In this document: positions 25,548 through 35,369 of the stretch, one piece after another
How positions within the stretch are numbered: position 1 is the stretch's first letter
Layout of the letters: every line of letters starts with the position of its first letter
Program-made: the position numbers and the translations under genes
Origin: Phylloscopus collybita
Taxonomy: Eukaryota > Chordata > Aves > Passeriformes > Phylloscopidae
Direction: 5' to 3'
Assembly: GCA_027886175.1 (NCBI GenBank)
Contig: JAJNNQ010000023.1
Coordinates: forward strand, 7,581,001-7,645,000
Length of the DNA stretch: 64,000 nucleotides
The notes under the pieces: model-generated
What the model was told of the DNA's origin: nothing
The model's input: only the letters and a program-made list of their open reading frames with translations
The model's database searches: none

Positions 25548-25641
25548 CATTCCATTCCATTCCATTCCATTCCATTCCATCCCATCCCATCCCATCCCAT
25601 CCCATCCCATCCCATCCCATCCCATCCCATCCCATCCCATT
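25548..25641. repeat. Microsatellite, CATTC then CATCC pentamers
   Basis: About 5 CATTC units change abruptly into about 13 CATCC units, so a single-base variant has spread through the right half of the array. Confidence 0.95.
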
Positions 25642-27412
25642 CTTCCAAGCCAAATGGCAAGGCAGCTTAAAACAAAAGCACCATTCTAAATTTCAATCCT
25701 ATTCAAAGTAAATAAATTAAAAAGACCTTTCAAGAGGTCTTTTTAAACAAATTCCCACAGAATATCCACCAGCTCGACAGCTGGGTGGAAACTATTCCCT
25801 TCTTTCAGGTGAGCTCCAGGGTTTATCCAAGAGGGATCCTGCCAGCCCCTGTTAAAAAAAACAAACAAACTTGCAAATAAAATTACTGCATTTCTTAATT
25901 TCAAATTTCAGTTTTTGAAACTGAGCAAGATTTGCTTCATTTCATCGTGCCTGAAGTAGTTACAAATGGTTTATGGTGAGGTGGGTAATTAGGGGTTGTG
26001 ACAACGGGACTTTTGGCCTGGTTGAGATCACAGAACTTGACTCATCAGGACTTTTTGTCCTCATTGGATAATTAATTTGCCACATGGCTCAGAAAACAAC
26101 AAGCAGGGCTGTTCCTTTCCTTGCAGATCATGGTTTAGGGAGTCTCTGTGAAGTTCTTTCAGGATAGGCAGCTGAAGGTTGACAGAAGAGCAAATTTGAG
26201 TGCAAAACGATTCCAAAGTGAAACCTCAAATTGTCCACGGTGTTCCCTGCGGGCAGCAGTGCCTTCCTTGCAAAGTCTCATAAATAGGAGTGCAGCAAAG
26301 AAAGAGGCTGATAAATTAGCCAGAGATCCATGAGGAGAAAGGCAGCCAGAGCCCAAGCCCTCCAAGACATATGTCTTTATTTACCCAAACATAAATCAAA
26401 CCCAACAGGAACTTGTGCGAGTAAATCGGATCCCATTTGTATGTTTTTCCTGACACATAAATCTGGCTGGAGCAGAATGGCATGAAAAATACAGGAACCA
26501 AACTCCCACAGGGACTCATCTTTCATGAAATCTGGACTGATCACTTACCCTGCTGGGCTGGGCTTTGGTGCTCTGGGGAATCCCGGGCTCACCGGGGGCA
26601 GCAGGACGTGTGTTTGAGGGGTTCCTGTGCTGGAGGCCAAAGGGGTTGGATGTGGGTTCTGTATGCTACTGTGCATCCAGCCCTTAGGGACATGATTTCC
26701 TATTTGTATTTTGCCTCTTCCAAGGCTGTGAAGGAAAAGCCAGCAGCTGTTTGGGTGTCAAACAGCAAAACACAACTCAGAGGATCCAAGAACAGCAAAG
26801 CCAACGGGTGAATTAATCACCAAATGAGAACAAGGAGCCTGTGGGTCAAGTTCCATGACCTGGACACAAAAATAAACCACTTGCAGGTGGGCCTGTGCAT
26901 AAATCTCCCTGTGCTGCAGTCCACGAGGGCCCAGCCATCCTCCAAGAGGTGGGAGAGCATCCCTTGGGATGGGACAGGAGTGGCTTCAGTCTCCTGGGTA
27001 GCCAGTTCCATCATTTCCCACCATCCCAGCTGCTGGAATTCTCCCAGGGAGCTGTGAAGTGCTGAGGTGGATCAGATCTTGGGGAGCAGTGCAGGAGTGT
27101 CCCCTGTGCTGCACCTTCCATGAGATATTAACCAGGGAATGTTTCGCAGCCAGATCCAGGGCATTTCCAGGAGGGAAGAATTGCCTCCTTCTCAGCCCTC
27201 TTTTGCTGTCCAAGCTGCTGAGACTGCAAATTTCCCCCTCCCAGAACCTGAAGAGACCTTAGGTGAATCCAGTCCCATTCTCAGGAATGTTATCTTTTCA
27301 ATTTTGGCAAACACGGGGTGTTTTCACAGAGATTCCTCTTGCTTGTGCTGAAATGGAGAAGGATGGAACACGAGAGAGGCTTTTGCTCTCTTGGCTGACA
27401 AAGTCTGCTTTG
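25642..27412. other. Unique DNA, no gene recognised
   Basis: No repeat family or exon seen. Confidence 0.45.
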
Positions 27413-27470
27413 AAAAATAAAATAAAATAAAATAAAATAAAATAAAATAAAATAAAATAAAATAAAATAT
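27413..27470. repeat. Microsatellite (AAAAT)n, ~11 units
   Basis: Near-perfect pentamer array. The - strand open frame through it encodes a Leu/Phe/Tyr/Ile repeat and is an artefact. Confidence 0.95.
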
Positions 27471-30400
27471 GCAAAATATTATTAATTATCAAATCCACAG
27501 TTTTCACTACGCCAGAACATTACTCAAGGTCTTATCCCCTGAAATCCTCCTTTGGCTGGTGGAGTGGTTTCTCCCAGTTTCAAGGCAGTGACAATACTAC
27601 CCCTAATGGCTCCATGGATGTCTCTGCAGTAGGAGCAGGGGAAGCACTCCCAAGAGAGGCAGGTTACTCTCCACCATGGAAAAACAAATTCCACTCACCT
27701 TTCCTGAACAGAACATTCAGGAGGAAATCCTGGTGATGTTGAAGCTGCTCATGCTGGAAGCCTGGCTGCCTGAACTGGTGCTGTCCCCTTGATAGATGGC
27801 ATTTTCTAGGGCAGGGTTTCCCTGTGCTGAGCACCCATTTGTTCTCTCTCCAGCCAGGCCTTCCTGATGCTGTATCAAAATTATTAAACCTCTCTTTTAT
27901 TGGAGGGGTGGAAAATCAGGGAGAAAATCCACGGAGAGTCACAAAACAAGAAGTTCCCTGGGGTGTTTTAACAGCCTGGAAGGGGTTGGGAGTGGAGAAC
28001 AGATTTAAACCCAGGAGCAGCAGGGTTGGCAGTTACCTGAAATGATGGCACACATTAATTGTGATAATGTCTAATAATAAATACCCTGATCCGTGGCAGG
28101 AGGGGAGATGGCATTTGCCTTGGGTGAGGAAGGAGAAGCAGCAGAGAAGAGGGAGGGAAGGAGGAAATAAAAACCTCGGTGAGGTTTTAACCCTGCCACA
28201 AGTGGGATTCATCTGAGCTCCTCTCTGCTGCACAGGGCTGGGGACACTGGGGAGGTGACAGTTTTTAATGGCTTAGCAAAGGAGTCACCTGGAAGAGTGA
28301 ACCCTGTGTTATTTCTGGGTTTGAGTGGTGCCCATGTGCTGCTGCAATGTAAAATCCAGGGATTTAGGCCAAAGGTTGGGATTGCTACCAACACCGGGCT
28401 GGCAACTTCAGCAGAGACAAATTTTCAAACTGCACCACATTGCTCCACGAGCTGAGTCTGCCACAGCTTCATCAGGTTGTTATCTAGCTCTTCTGGGAAT
28501 AAAAAACCTCCTCACCACCAAGAAAAACCCTCGCCAAACACAGATCACGTGGAGACCCAGGGTTCTGAAGCAAGGGGGTTATGTTGTATTTCCTGACTCT
28601 GTGACTGTCTCCCTCTCAGGAGGCAAAGCAGAGACCAAGGAGTGATGTTTTCCATCCCCCCACTGCAATTCTGAGCCTGGGTAAGGTCCTGGGACCATTT
28701 GGCAATAAAACCATGGGAAATCCAAAATGTCTCTGATGGAAGTGAAACAGTGAAACACTGACAGCTCCATTCCCAGCAGTCCATTTGTTTCGGGTCTCCG
28801 GGACAAAGATGCAGCTCTGACTTTCAAGATGTGCACCTGAAAAAGCCAGGATCACATCAGCAGTTTTTAGGATGTGTTGGAGGGTTTGTTGGGACTCTGC
28901 TCCCAGACAGCCGCAAGTGTGGCACAGAATGCCAGGCAGCCATGGCTGGGCTAATTTAACAGATAAAAACTCTTCTCAGGCTGACACCTTCACACAGCTG
29001 AACCCAATCCTGTTCATTCTGTACTGGTTAAATACCCTCTGCTTCTGAGATTTTTCCAGATCTTAAAAATTCATCTTTTCACCCTAGAAGTTGTCTGGGG
29101 GCACCCATCTCCCTGAATTTAGACATTTCCAGTTCTGCCATCAATCCTCCTGAGCTCCTGTTGCCACGAGGGGAGGGAAACCCGTCTGGAGAGCGAATCA
29201 TCCCACATGAAAATCCATGTCTGAGAAGAGAGAGTGGATGGATCCTAGGAAGGGATTGTTTCTCTGGATGTCCAACCAAATCACTGCACACGAGCTCAGC
29301 TGCTCCAAGTGCCAGGATCCAGCTCCCTCCAGGTGCTGTTGCAGTCCCACCCAACCTCCTGCTGCTGTTCTCCAGGAGAAGTGGGCACCTGTCAGGAGCA
29401 AAATATGAAAAATAACCCAGCTCCAGCCAAGGCTGGAAAGGACTTCCCATATTTCACTGTCTGCTTATCTCTGTTGCCTCAGATAAATTAGGTCAACCAG
29501 GGAATGTGGACCATGTGCTAAAACCATCAGGGGATGATGTCATGGCCAAAACAAGTCCTCTGTGAGGAGTTTAAAAGGTAATTGAAAGGTTATTTTTTTT
29601 AGAAGTGCACTGCAATTTTTTTTTTCTAATGGGAAGAAAATGAGATTCAGGTCATATTCAGGCAAGCTCAGAGTGAAGTCATAGGGTGAAGAGAGGGAAG
29701 ATGGAGTTGGAGATTAATTTGATTAGGATTTCTTAAGATAATATTTGATTTTATGAGGGGTTTAAAAGCAGCAAGGTCAATTTGCTAAATCTGAGCTGTT
29801 CATAATTTTTTTTTTCAGGCTGCACAGAAAGGTGCAAAGCTTTGCTTGGAGTGAGATGGCCACAAGTGGAGAAAAATCAACACCAGTTACAATAAGAATC
29901 TGGAAATTGTTAACAGAAAAATTGGATTTGATTAAAGGCAGATTGAAGATTCTCTGATTTCCCTGTGAATTCCCGAATTTTTGTAACACACCAACTTTTG
30001 CCTTGGGTGAACACTGCGAGTTTTAATTATATTGCAACAAATAAATTGAAAAATCCACAGGAAGGCAACAATCCCTTGCCATTCTCGTGGTTCCCAGAAA
30101 AAAAAATTGAAGGCAGAGATTTATCTCTTGTTGCTCACAAATAAACTTAAAACTTTGACTGAAATAGGAAATAATGTGGATTCAAAGGATAAAATCCCAG
30201 AATGACTAGGCACAAATGTTACTCCTTTAAGAGTAACATCCAAGGAAGCAGAATAAAATCCAGCACCCAACCCCTGACTGAGAGCGCAGGACATTGGAAA
30301 TCTGAAATACAAAAACTCACCTGGGTTCTTGGGAAATAATAGTTTTAATTTTGAGGACACAGAATTCTGCAGGCTGTCCTAACCCTAATCCACCAGTGTC

Positions 30401-30811
30401 ACCTATATTTAAGGATGAGGAAAAAAGGAAGGGAAAAAAAAAAAAACCAAAACAACAAAAACCTGTATTTTGCTGTTTGCAGTTTCTCAGTGCATCCCCC
30501 AGGTGGCAGGGCTATTAAATATCCATCCCAGCAAGGCAGGAATGTGTTTGTGCTGGAATTTGGAGAGTCACATCTCCCCTGGTCTGGCAGGGAGTCCTGG
30601 GTGCCTGGAGTGGGGATTGGATTTTCTCCCTGATGCTCTTTACTTTAAAGCTGTGACAAGGGATTAACAGCGGAGCAGGAAACTGCAGGAACAAGACCTG
30701 CTCCTTGCTCCAAGGACAATTTGTGTCTGTTGCAGCCTGCAAGGGCTTTCCTCAGTCAACAAAAGCAAACAAGAGATTTCCGAAGGGGAATAAATAGGGA
30801 AAAAAATTTGG
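27471..30811. other. Unique DNA, no gene recognised
   Basis: About 3.3 kb between the pentamer array and the provirus. Has small A-runs near 29813 and 30434. No exon or repeat family recognised. Confidence 0.45.
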
Positions 30812-30820
30812 AGGGGGAGA

Positions 30821-31173
30821 TGTGGGGAAGATGTGAATTCGAGAGGGACAGGCGCCTCGGAAGACAATCGGTTTGTCACGGGAAAGGGCAAGGCACGTTC
30901 CACCTCCGAGATAACGCTATCTCAAGCACACAAACCCCTCTCCACAGGCATACCAGTACTTTTCCATTACCCCTAGGAAACATAGTAAGACCCCTATGAC
31001 GTAGCGAGACCCAGATAGTACTTAAACCCTATGCTTTAGATAATAAACGCCTTTGACGATCCACCACATTGGTGTCTGCTGTGTCATTAGCCCGAGCTCC
31101 ACACACAGCTTGTGGAAGCCGTGCCGTTCACCTAACCCAGGCCGCCATGGTGATGGCTGAATAAGCAACAACA
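30821..31173 (+). repeat. 5' LTR
   Basis: Begins TGTGGGGAAG and ends AACAACA, followed by the primer-binding site. Compared with the 3' LTR by eye, it has one C/T difference near the start, a 6-bp insertion (AAGGGCAAGGCAC against AAGGCAC) and two A/G differences in the last 7 bp. AATAAA lies at 31042-31047. I see no canonical TATA box; an AT-rich CTTAAAC at about 31021 is the only nearby candidate. The true left end may be 2-3 bp upstream of the TG (see findings). Confidence 0.95.
31042..31047 (+). promoter_or_regulatory. Polyadenylation signal AATAAA in 5' LTR
   Basis: AATAAA in TAATAAACGCC. The matching signal in the 3' LTR would serve proviral transcripts. Confidence 0.75.
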
Positions 31174-31176
31174 TAG

Positions 31177-31194
31177 TGGTGCCGAAACCCGGGA
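31177..31194 (+). promoter_or_regulatory. Primer-binding site, tRNA-Phe
   Basis: TGGTGCCGAAACCCGGGA is an 18-base exact complement to the CCA-bearing 3' end of vertebrate tRNA-Phe, as I recall that tRNA. It lies 3 bp after the LTR end. Alpharetroviruses use tRNA-Trp and most gammaretroviruses tRNA-Pro, so the primer differs from both genera suggested by the proteins. Confidence 0.85.
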
Positions 31195-31278
31195 ACAGAG
31201 CCTGGGGAACGGGATACGCCTGGACGTTGGACGACGGCGGTAGCGGCAGGTTCCGAACTACCACGGAGGGACAGGGGG

Positions 31279-33333
31279 ATGCCCCAGGAACCAGTGATCG
31301 GCATGGAAGCGATCGCGCAGGTTGTAAAACTTATGGAAGGGAATTGGGGAATACGCTGTGAGCGAAAGAATTTTTATCTTACTATTGCAAGACTTATAGA
31401 TTTGGGCACGATTCAGCGGCCCGTTGATATATTGAATTTAGAAAGGTGGGAGAGTTACACAGCCGCTCTGGCGGAGGATACAAAAGCCACCGGCAGTGGA
31501 AAAGTTCTAAAAGCGTGGGGAAAAGTTGAGAAGACTTTGCGAAAAGCAAGGGAAGAACAGGAGACATGGAATGCGGCGAAAACATGTTTATTTGCCGTTA
31601 CGCAGTTGAAAGGAGGGGGCTGTGGACCCACGGGACCCCTGGGGAATCCCCGGTTTTACGGCAGGAACGCGCAGGAGGGGGGTGCATTACACCCTCCCCA
31701 GAGCCCATGTCCGGATGTCCCGAACCATGGAGGGAACTCTCCGGCCATTCCACGGGACACCCCGGATCCAAAAACCCCCCCAGAACCCCCCGAAAATATC
31801 GCGGTTTTGCTGCCTCTACCTCCTCGTTGCGTTTGTCTGCAGAACCCAGATTCGCCCGATATCGGCGAAACAGCGGGTCCGGAGACGCTGCCGCCGCGCG
31901 CGCGGGACACCCGATCTCCGGAACCGGGGAAGGGGGTCGCGACTTCCCCAGTCGCCGAGCCGGTGCGGCGGGAGGGGGAAGGGTCGCGGTCCGTTTGGGA
32001 AGAACTTGCGCGGGAGGCGAGAGAGGTAGAGAGAGAAGCCGGCACCGAGCCGGAGCCGGCGGCGCCACCGCCGCCATACCCCGAATATGGCGACCGCGGC
32101 TCGGAGTGGGGGCGGGGTGATCGACCGCGTGGCGCTGAAAACCCGGAAGCGTGGATCCCCGCGGGAGCGCATGCACGGGAGGGGAGCCCAGACGCGCCGG
32201 TTTACACCGCGCACCCGCGGGAGAGCGAGGAAGCGAGCGCGCGCGGCCGGAAATCGCTCCCAAGGTCATTTTACAAAGGAAATACCCCCGCTTGGGGGGG
32301 GCAGGGCGAGCCCAGGAGGTGGGAATGGGACTGCCCCCAGGAGGCGTGCCAGCGCCGCCCCCGAGAGCAGGGGAAGGGCCACCCCAGGGAGGCGGGACGG
32401 GGGCAGAGCCCAACAAAAAGGCACAGCAAGCCGGAAGTGTACCAGCAGTCGACTTCCGACTCTGAGTGGGATCACAGCTCGGCAGCTAGTCCCACCGAGA
32501 GCTCCGAGTCTGACACAGATTCGGAACCGGACATAACAGAATTTATGGATTTTTTACCAAAACCGAGCAAAGCTTTTTACAATACAGGGGAAACAACACA
32601 ATATAAACTTACTGACTGCGGAAAGATAAAGATAGCCTGTGCTAACTGGGAGCCTGCTGTGGCAATCCATGCTTTCCCAGTACGGGTTACTGGGACAAGG
32701 CAGAATTTAAGGCGAACCTATACCCCTTTGAACACGAAAGAGATACAAGCAGTGGTGAAGGCAATTCAAGAAAAGGGGATAGGATCAGCTGTTGTGTCCA
32801 CTTTGGTGGATGGGCTTTTTAGTAATGATGACATGTTACCTTTTGATATTTCCCAGGTAACTCGCATGTTCTTTGATGGAGCAGGGCTGATTGTTTTTCA
32901 GCAAGAGTGGTCAGACCAAATCGCAGCTGCTTTAGCCCAAGGCTCAGGACAGGGACAGCCTCTCCATGGCTCTACCCTGTCCAGGCTGCTGGGCAAACAT
33001 GATGATGTGGCTACCCCACAAACCCAAGCAGCACGCCTCACAGCAGAGGAAGTCAGGGCAACAACGAGAGCAGCTAGAGAGGCCATACGAGCTGCTTCTC
33101 GGGTTGTGGACAAATCATCACCATGGTCCACCATCAAACAGGGGGAAAGTGAAGATTTCACACACTTTGTAGATCGTTTGCAAGCTGCTATCGATTCTTC
33201 CACCCTGCCTGTAGAGGCAAGAGGACCTGTAGCATTGGATTGTCTGAAACAACAGTGTAACACTGTCACCAAGGACATCCTGCGCTCTCTGCCAGCAGGA
33301 GCCAGCTTGGCCGACATGATCAAACATGTGTGA
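31279..33333 (+). CDS. Truncated Gag polyprotein (matrix to capsid major homology region)
   Basis: Structural precursor for virus particles, 684 codons from ATG 31279. A second in-frame ATG at 31303 (codon 9) has a better context (G at -3, G at +4) and begins MEA like related matrix proteins, so the product may be 676 residues. Residues 9-100 resemble alpharetrovirus matrix, with LKAWGKV then LRKAREEQ at 77-94. Residues 110-430 are a long Pro/Arg/Glu/Gly-rich, CpG-rich linker with a PPPPY late-budding motif at 263-267 and an acidic Ser-rich stretch before capsid. Capsid-like sequence starts near 442. The major homology region is at 619-634 (Q621, G622, E625, F630, R633 conserved). The frame stops at residue 684, soon after this region, so the rest of capsid and all nucleocapsid zinc knuckles are missing. 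Such a product could bind other Gag molecules but should not package RNA; that is inference. Confidence 0.85.
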   Translation: MPQEPVIGMEAIAQVVKLMEGNWGIRCERKNFYLTIARLIDLGTIQRPVDILNLERWESYTAALAEDTKATGSGKVLKAWGKVEKTLRKAREEQETWNAAKTCLFAVTQLKGGGCGPTGPLGNPRFYGRNAQEGGALHPPQSPCPDVPNHGGNSPAIPRDTPDPKTPPEPPENIAVLLPLPPRCVCLQNPDSPDIGETAGPETLPPRARDTRSPEPGKGVATSPVAEPVRREGEGSRSVWEELAREAREVEREAGTEPEPAAPPPPYPEYGDRGSEWGRGDRPRGAENPEAWIPAGAHAREGSPDAPVYTAHPRESEEASARGRKSLPRSFYKGNTPAWGGQGEPRRWEWDCPQEACQRRPREQGKGHPREAGRGQSPTKRHSKPEVYQQSTSDSEWDHSSAASPTESSESDTDSEPDITEFMDFLPKPSKAFYNTGETTQYKLTDCGKIKIACANWEPAVAIHAFPVRVTGTRQNLRRTYTPLNTKEIQAVVKAIQEKGIGSAVVSTLVDGLFSNDDMLPFDISQVTRMFFDGAGLIVFQQEWSDQIAAALAQGSGQGQPLHGSTLSRLLGKHDDVATPQTQAARLTAEEVRATTRAAREAIRAASRVVDKSSPWSTIKQGESEDFTHFVDRLQAAIDSSTLPVEARGPVALDCLKQQCNTVTKDILRSLPAGASLADMIKHV
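32065..32079 (+). other. PPPPY late-domain motif in Gag
   Basis: Codons 263-267 of the Gag frame. PPxY motifs recruit Nedd4-family ubiquitin ligases for budding in alpha- and other retroviruses. It sits in the linker between matrix and capsid, the usual place in alpharetroviruses. Confidence 0.75.
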
Positions 33334-33340
33334 GTTTCTG

Positions 33341-33347
33341 TTTACAG
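33341..33347 (+). promoter_or_regulatory. Probable env splice acceptor
   Basis: TTTACAG preceded by a short pyrimidine-rich stretch, 3 bp before the first env ATG. It fits a subgenomic env mRNA. Without splicing, env would lie downstream of the whole Gag frame. No strong donor was seen in the leader; GTGAGC at 31358-31363 is only a candidate. Confidence 0.55.
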
Positions 33348-33350
33348 GAC

Positions 33351-35279
33351 ATGCTGGTGGGGCGACCACGTAATGCATATATGCCCCTCCCAGAGGAACG
33401 AGACACACCACCAAAACGTCAGACAGCGGCAGAGAAACCCACGCGGGTGAGACCCAGACATCAACGACATGTCTGTGTGATTTTGTTATTGGGGCTTGTT
33501 GCCAGAGGACAAGCCAGCCCGGATTATTACCCACATCAGCCGTTCAGGTGGGTCATGAGACACCTTACCAGCGGAAAGGTGCTCAGAGACATCACCACAC
33601 CAAACGCTCCATCTTTCGTGCTCCACTTTACAGATCTATTTCCAGAACAACCAAAGGTAATTCCCAGGTCTCCACACTCACCACACATGTATCTATCCTA
33701 CTGGTGCCCAGCTTCAAACCCGGGGAAAAGCTATTGTAATTACCCCGGGTGGGGGTACTGTGGGTACTGGGGCTGTGAAACCATTGTTACAGATGCCAGG
33801 CCATCAGGGCCTGGGTGGGACCCACCAGCCCCCGATAAGTTCCTACAGTTCTCATGGGCACCTGCAGGTTGCAAACCGCCTCTTTTCTCACAGGGAAGTT
33901 CCTATCGAAACAGCTATAAAATCCCCAAATTTCGAATTTGTATATATTACAACATGACGGTCTTGCAGCCCAATCATTTTAGCTGGACAGTGGGTAGAAC
34001 ATGGACGGTGGTCATTCAAAAGTCGAGAGAGTGGGTGAATGTGCAAATTACCAGGCTCCAACCATCGGCACCCCGAGCGGTTGGACCCAACAAGGTGATT
34101 AAAAGCACACAGACAGAGAAAAACATAACTTACCCCAAAACCTTACCCACGAGTGTCACCGAAGACCCAACCAGTGATGAGAAAGCTTTCCAGATAGGCC
34201 GATCAGCCAAGTCAGACCCAGACCCAATCCTTCGTATGTTAGATGCTACCTTTCTATCCCTAAATGAATCTAATCCTAACCTAACTAATTCCTGTTGGCT
34301 TTGCTATGATGTTAGCATAAAACCTCCGTTTTATGAAGGAGTTGCTGTAAACACCTCATTCACTTATTCCATAGCTGATGCACCACATCAATGCAGATGG
34401 GATACACCCCGCAGAGGTATTACCCTGAGTCAAGTCTCAGGTCGGGGCAGATGTTTTGGTAATTCAGCCCTAGCTAAGCGAAAAGGGAATGTTTGTGCCA
34501 AAATTGTAAAGCCCAACAGAAAAAACAGTAAGTGGGTTGTCCCAGCTTCATCTGCAATGTGGGTTTGTCAGAGATCTGGAGTAAGTCCCTGTGTGTTTCT
34601 TCCCAAGTTCAATGATTCTAATGACTTCTGTGTCCAAGTTCTGATTGTTCCTAGGGTCCTGTACCACTCCAATGAAGAGGTATACAGCCTTTTCGAAGAA
34701 CCCAGCCGTCTTCACAAAAGAGAAATAATAACAGGTATAACCATCGCAATGCTGCTCGGCTTGGGAGCAGCTGGAACGGCAACAGGTGTTTCGGCCCTAG
34801 CAACACAGCACCAAGGACTGTCTCAGCTGCAGATGACCATAGGTGAGGACTTGCAGAGGATCGAGAAATCCATTTCCTACCTAGAGAAGTCAGTCTCTTC
34901 ACTTTCAGAAGTGGTTCTGCAGAACAGGCGCGGGCTAGATCTCCTGTTCATGCAACAAGGGGGTCTGTGCGCTGCCCTGAAAGAAGAGTGCTGCTTTTAC
35001 GCAGACCACACTGGAGTCGTCAGAGACTCCATGGCAGAACTTCGAAACAGACTGGCTCAGAGACAAAAAGATAGAGAAATGCAGCAAGGCTGGTTCGAAT
35101 CCTGGTTTAACCAATCTCCATGGTTAACCACTTTGATTTCCACCTTAGTAGGCCCATTGGCAATGCTACTTTTAGCTGCTATTTTCAGACCATGCCTGCT
35201 GAACAAGATAGTCTCATTTGTTAGAGCCCGCATAGAGCAGACTAACATTCTGTTCATGCACCAACATGAAATGCTGTGA
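33351..35279 (+). CDS. Retroviral envelope glycoprotein (gammaretrovirus type), intact frame
   Basis: Surface (SU) and transmembrane (TM) envelope precursor, 642 residues. I chose ATG 33351 because it follows the acceptor and has G at -3; the same frame is open slightly upstream but with no earlier ATG. Residues 1-40 are a long basic leader, 41-51 a hydrophobic signal core, with likely cleavage near A55. SU contains WGCET at 140-144, typical of gammaretroviral receptor-binding domains, and CWLC at 315-318, the CXXC isomerase motif that bonds SU to TM. The SU/TM junction is after R457 in RLHKR, a dibasic site lacking Arg at P4. A hydrophobic, Gly/Ala-rich fusion peptide follows. TM has a coiled coil, the immunosuppressive-type segment 524-540, CX6CC (C540, C547, C548), a membrane anchor at about 591-612 and a short cytoplasmic tail. 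Several N-glycosylation sequons are present. No stop or frameshift was found. Receptor and current function are unknown. Confidence 0.92.
   Translation: MLVGRPRNAYMPLPEERDTPPKRQTAAEKPTRVRPRHQRHVCVILLLGLVARGQASPDYYPHQPFRWVMRHLTSGKVLRDITTPNAPSFVLHFTDLFPEQPKVIPRSPHSPHMYLSYWCPASNPGKSYCNYPGWGYCGYWGCETIVTDARPSGPGWDPPAPDKFLQFSWAPAGCKPPLFSQGSSYRNSYKIPKFRICIYYNMTVLQPNHFSWTVGRTWTVVIQKSREWVNVQITRLQPSAPRAVGPNKVIKSTQTEKNITYPKTLPTSVTEDPTSDEKAFQIGRSAKSDPDPILRMLDATFLSLNESNPNLTNSCWLCYDVSIKPPFYEGVAVNTSFTYSIADAPHQCRWDTPRRGITLSQVSGRGRCFGNSALAKRKGNVCAKIVKPNRKNSKWVVPASSAMWVCQRSGVSPCVFLPKFNDSNDFCVQVLIVPRVLYHSNEEVYSLFEEPSRLHKREIITGITIAMLLGLGAAGTATGVSALATQHQGLSQLQMTIGEDLQRIEKSISYLEKSVSSLSEVVLQNRRGLDLLFMQQGGLCAALKEECCFYADHTGVVRDSMAELRNRLAQRQKDREMQQGWFESWFNQSPWLTTLISTLVGPLAMLLLAAIFRPCLLNKIVSFVRARIEQTNILFMHQHEML
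34293..34304 (+). other. CWLC (CXXC) motif in SU
   Basis: Env residues 315-318. In gamma-type envelopes this motif forms a labile disulfide with the CX6CC of TM. Both halves are present here. Confidence 0.9.
34968..34994 (+). other. CX6CC motif in TM
   Basis: Env residues 540-548, directly after the 17-residue immunosuppressive-type segment. All three cysteines are intact. Confidence 0.9.
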
Positions 35280-35369
35280 ATTATTCAGGGAACATTGCCA
35301 GTCACAAGCTTTTTCAAACTTGCCTGGCAAAAACTTACTCAGGTTTTCAAACTCCTTCTTCCTTTTGTC

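Noticed and set aside
31358..31363. GTGAGC as the env splice donor
   Set aside because: Only a partial donor consensus inside gag, and joining to the acceptor gives an immediate stop before the env ATG. Possible, but not called.
31598..32416. 272-codon open frame on the - strand inside gag
   Set aside because: Lies wholly antisense to the CpG-rich Gag linker. Absence of stops follows from GC-rich codons, and no domain is visible.
33330..33350. Env starting at GTG 33330
   Set aside because: GTG is not a normal start in animals. ATG 33351, after the splice acceptor and in good context, is preferred.
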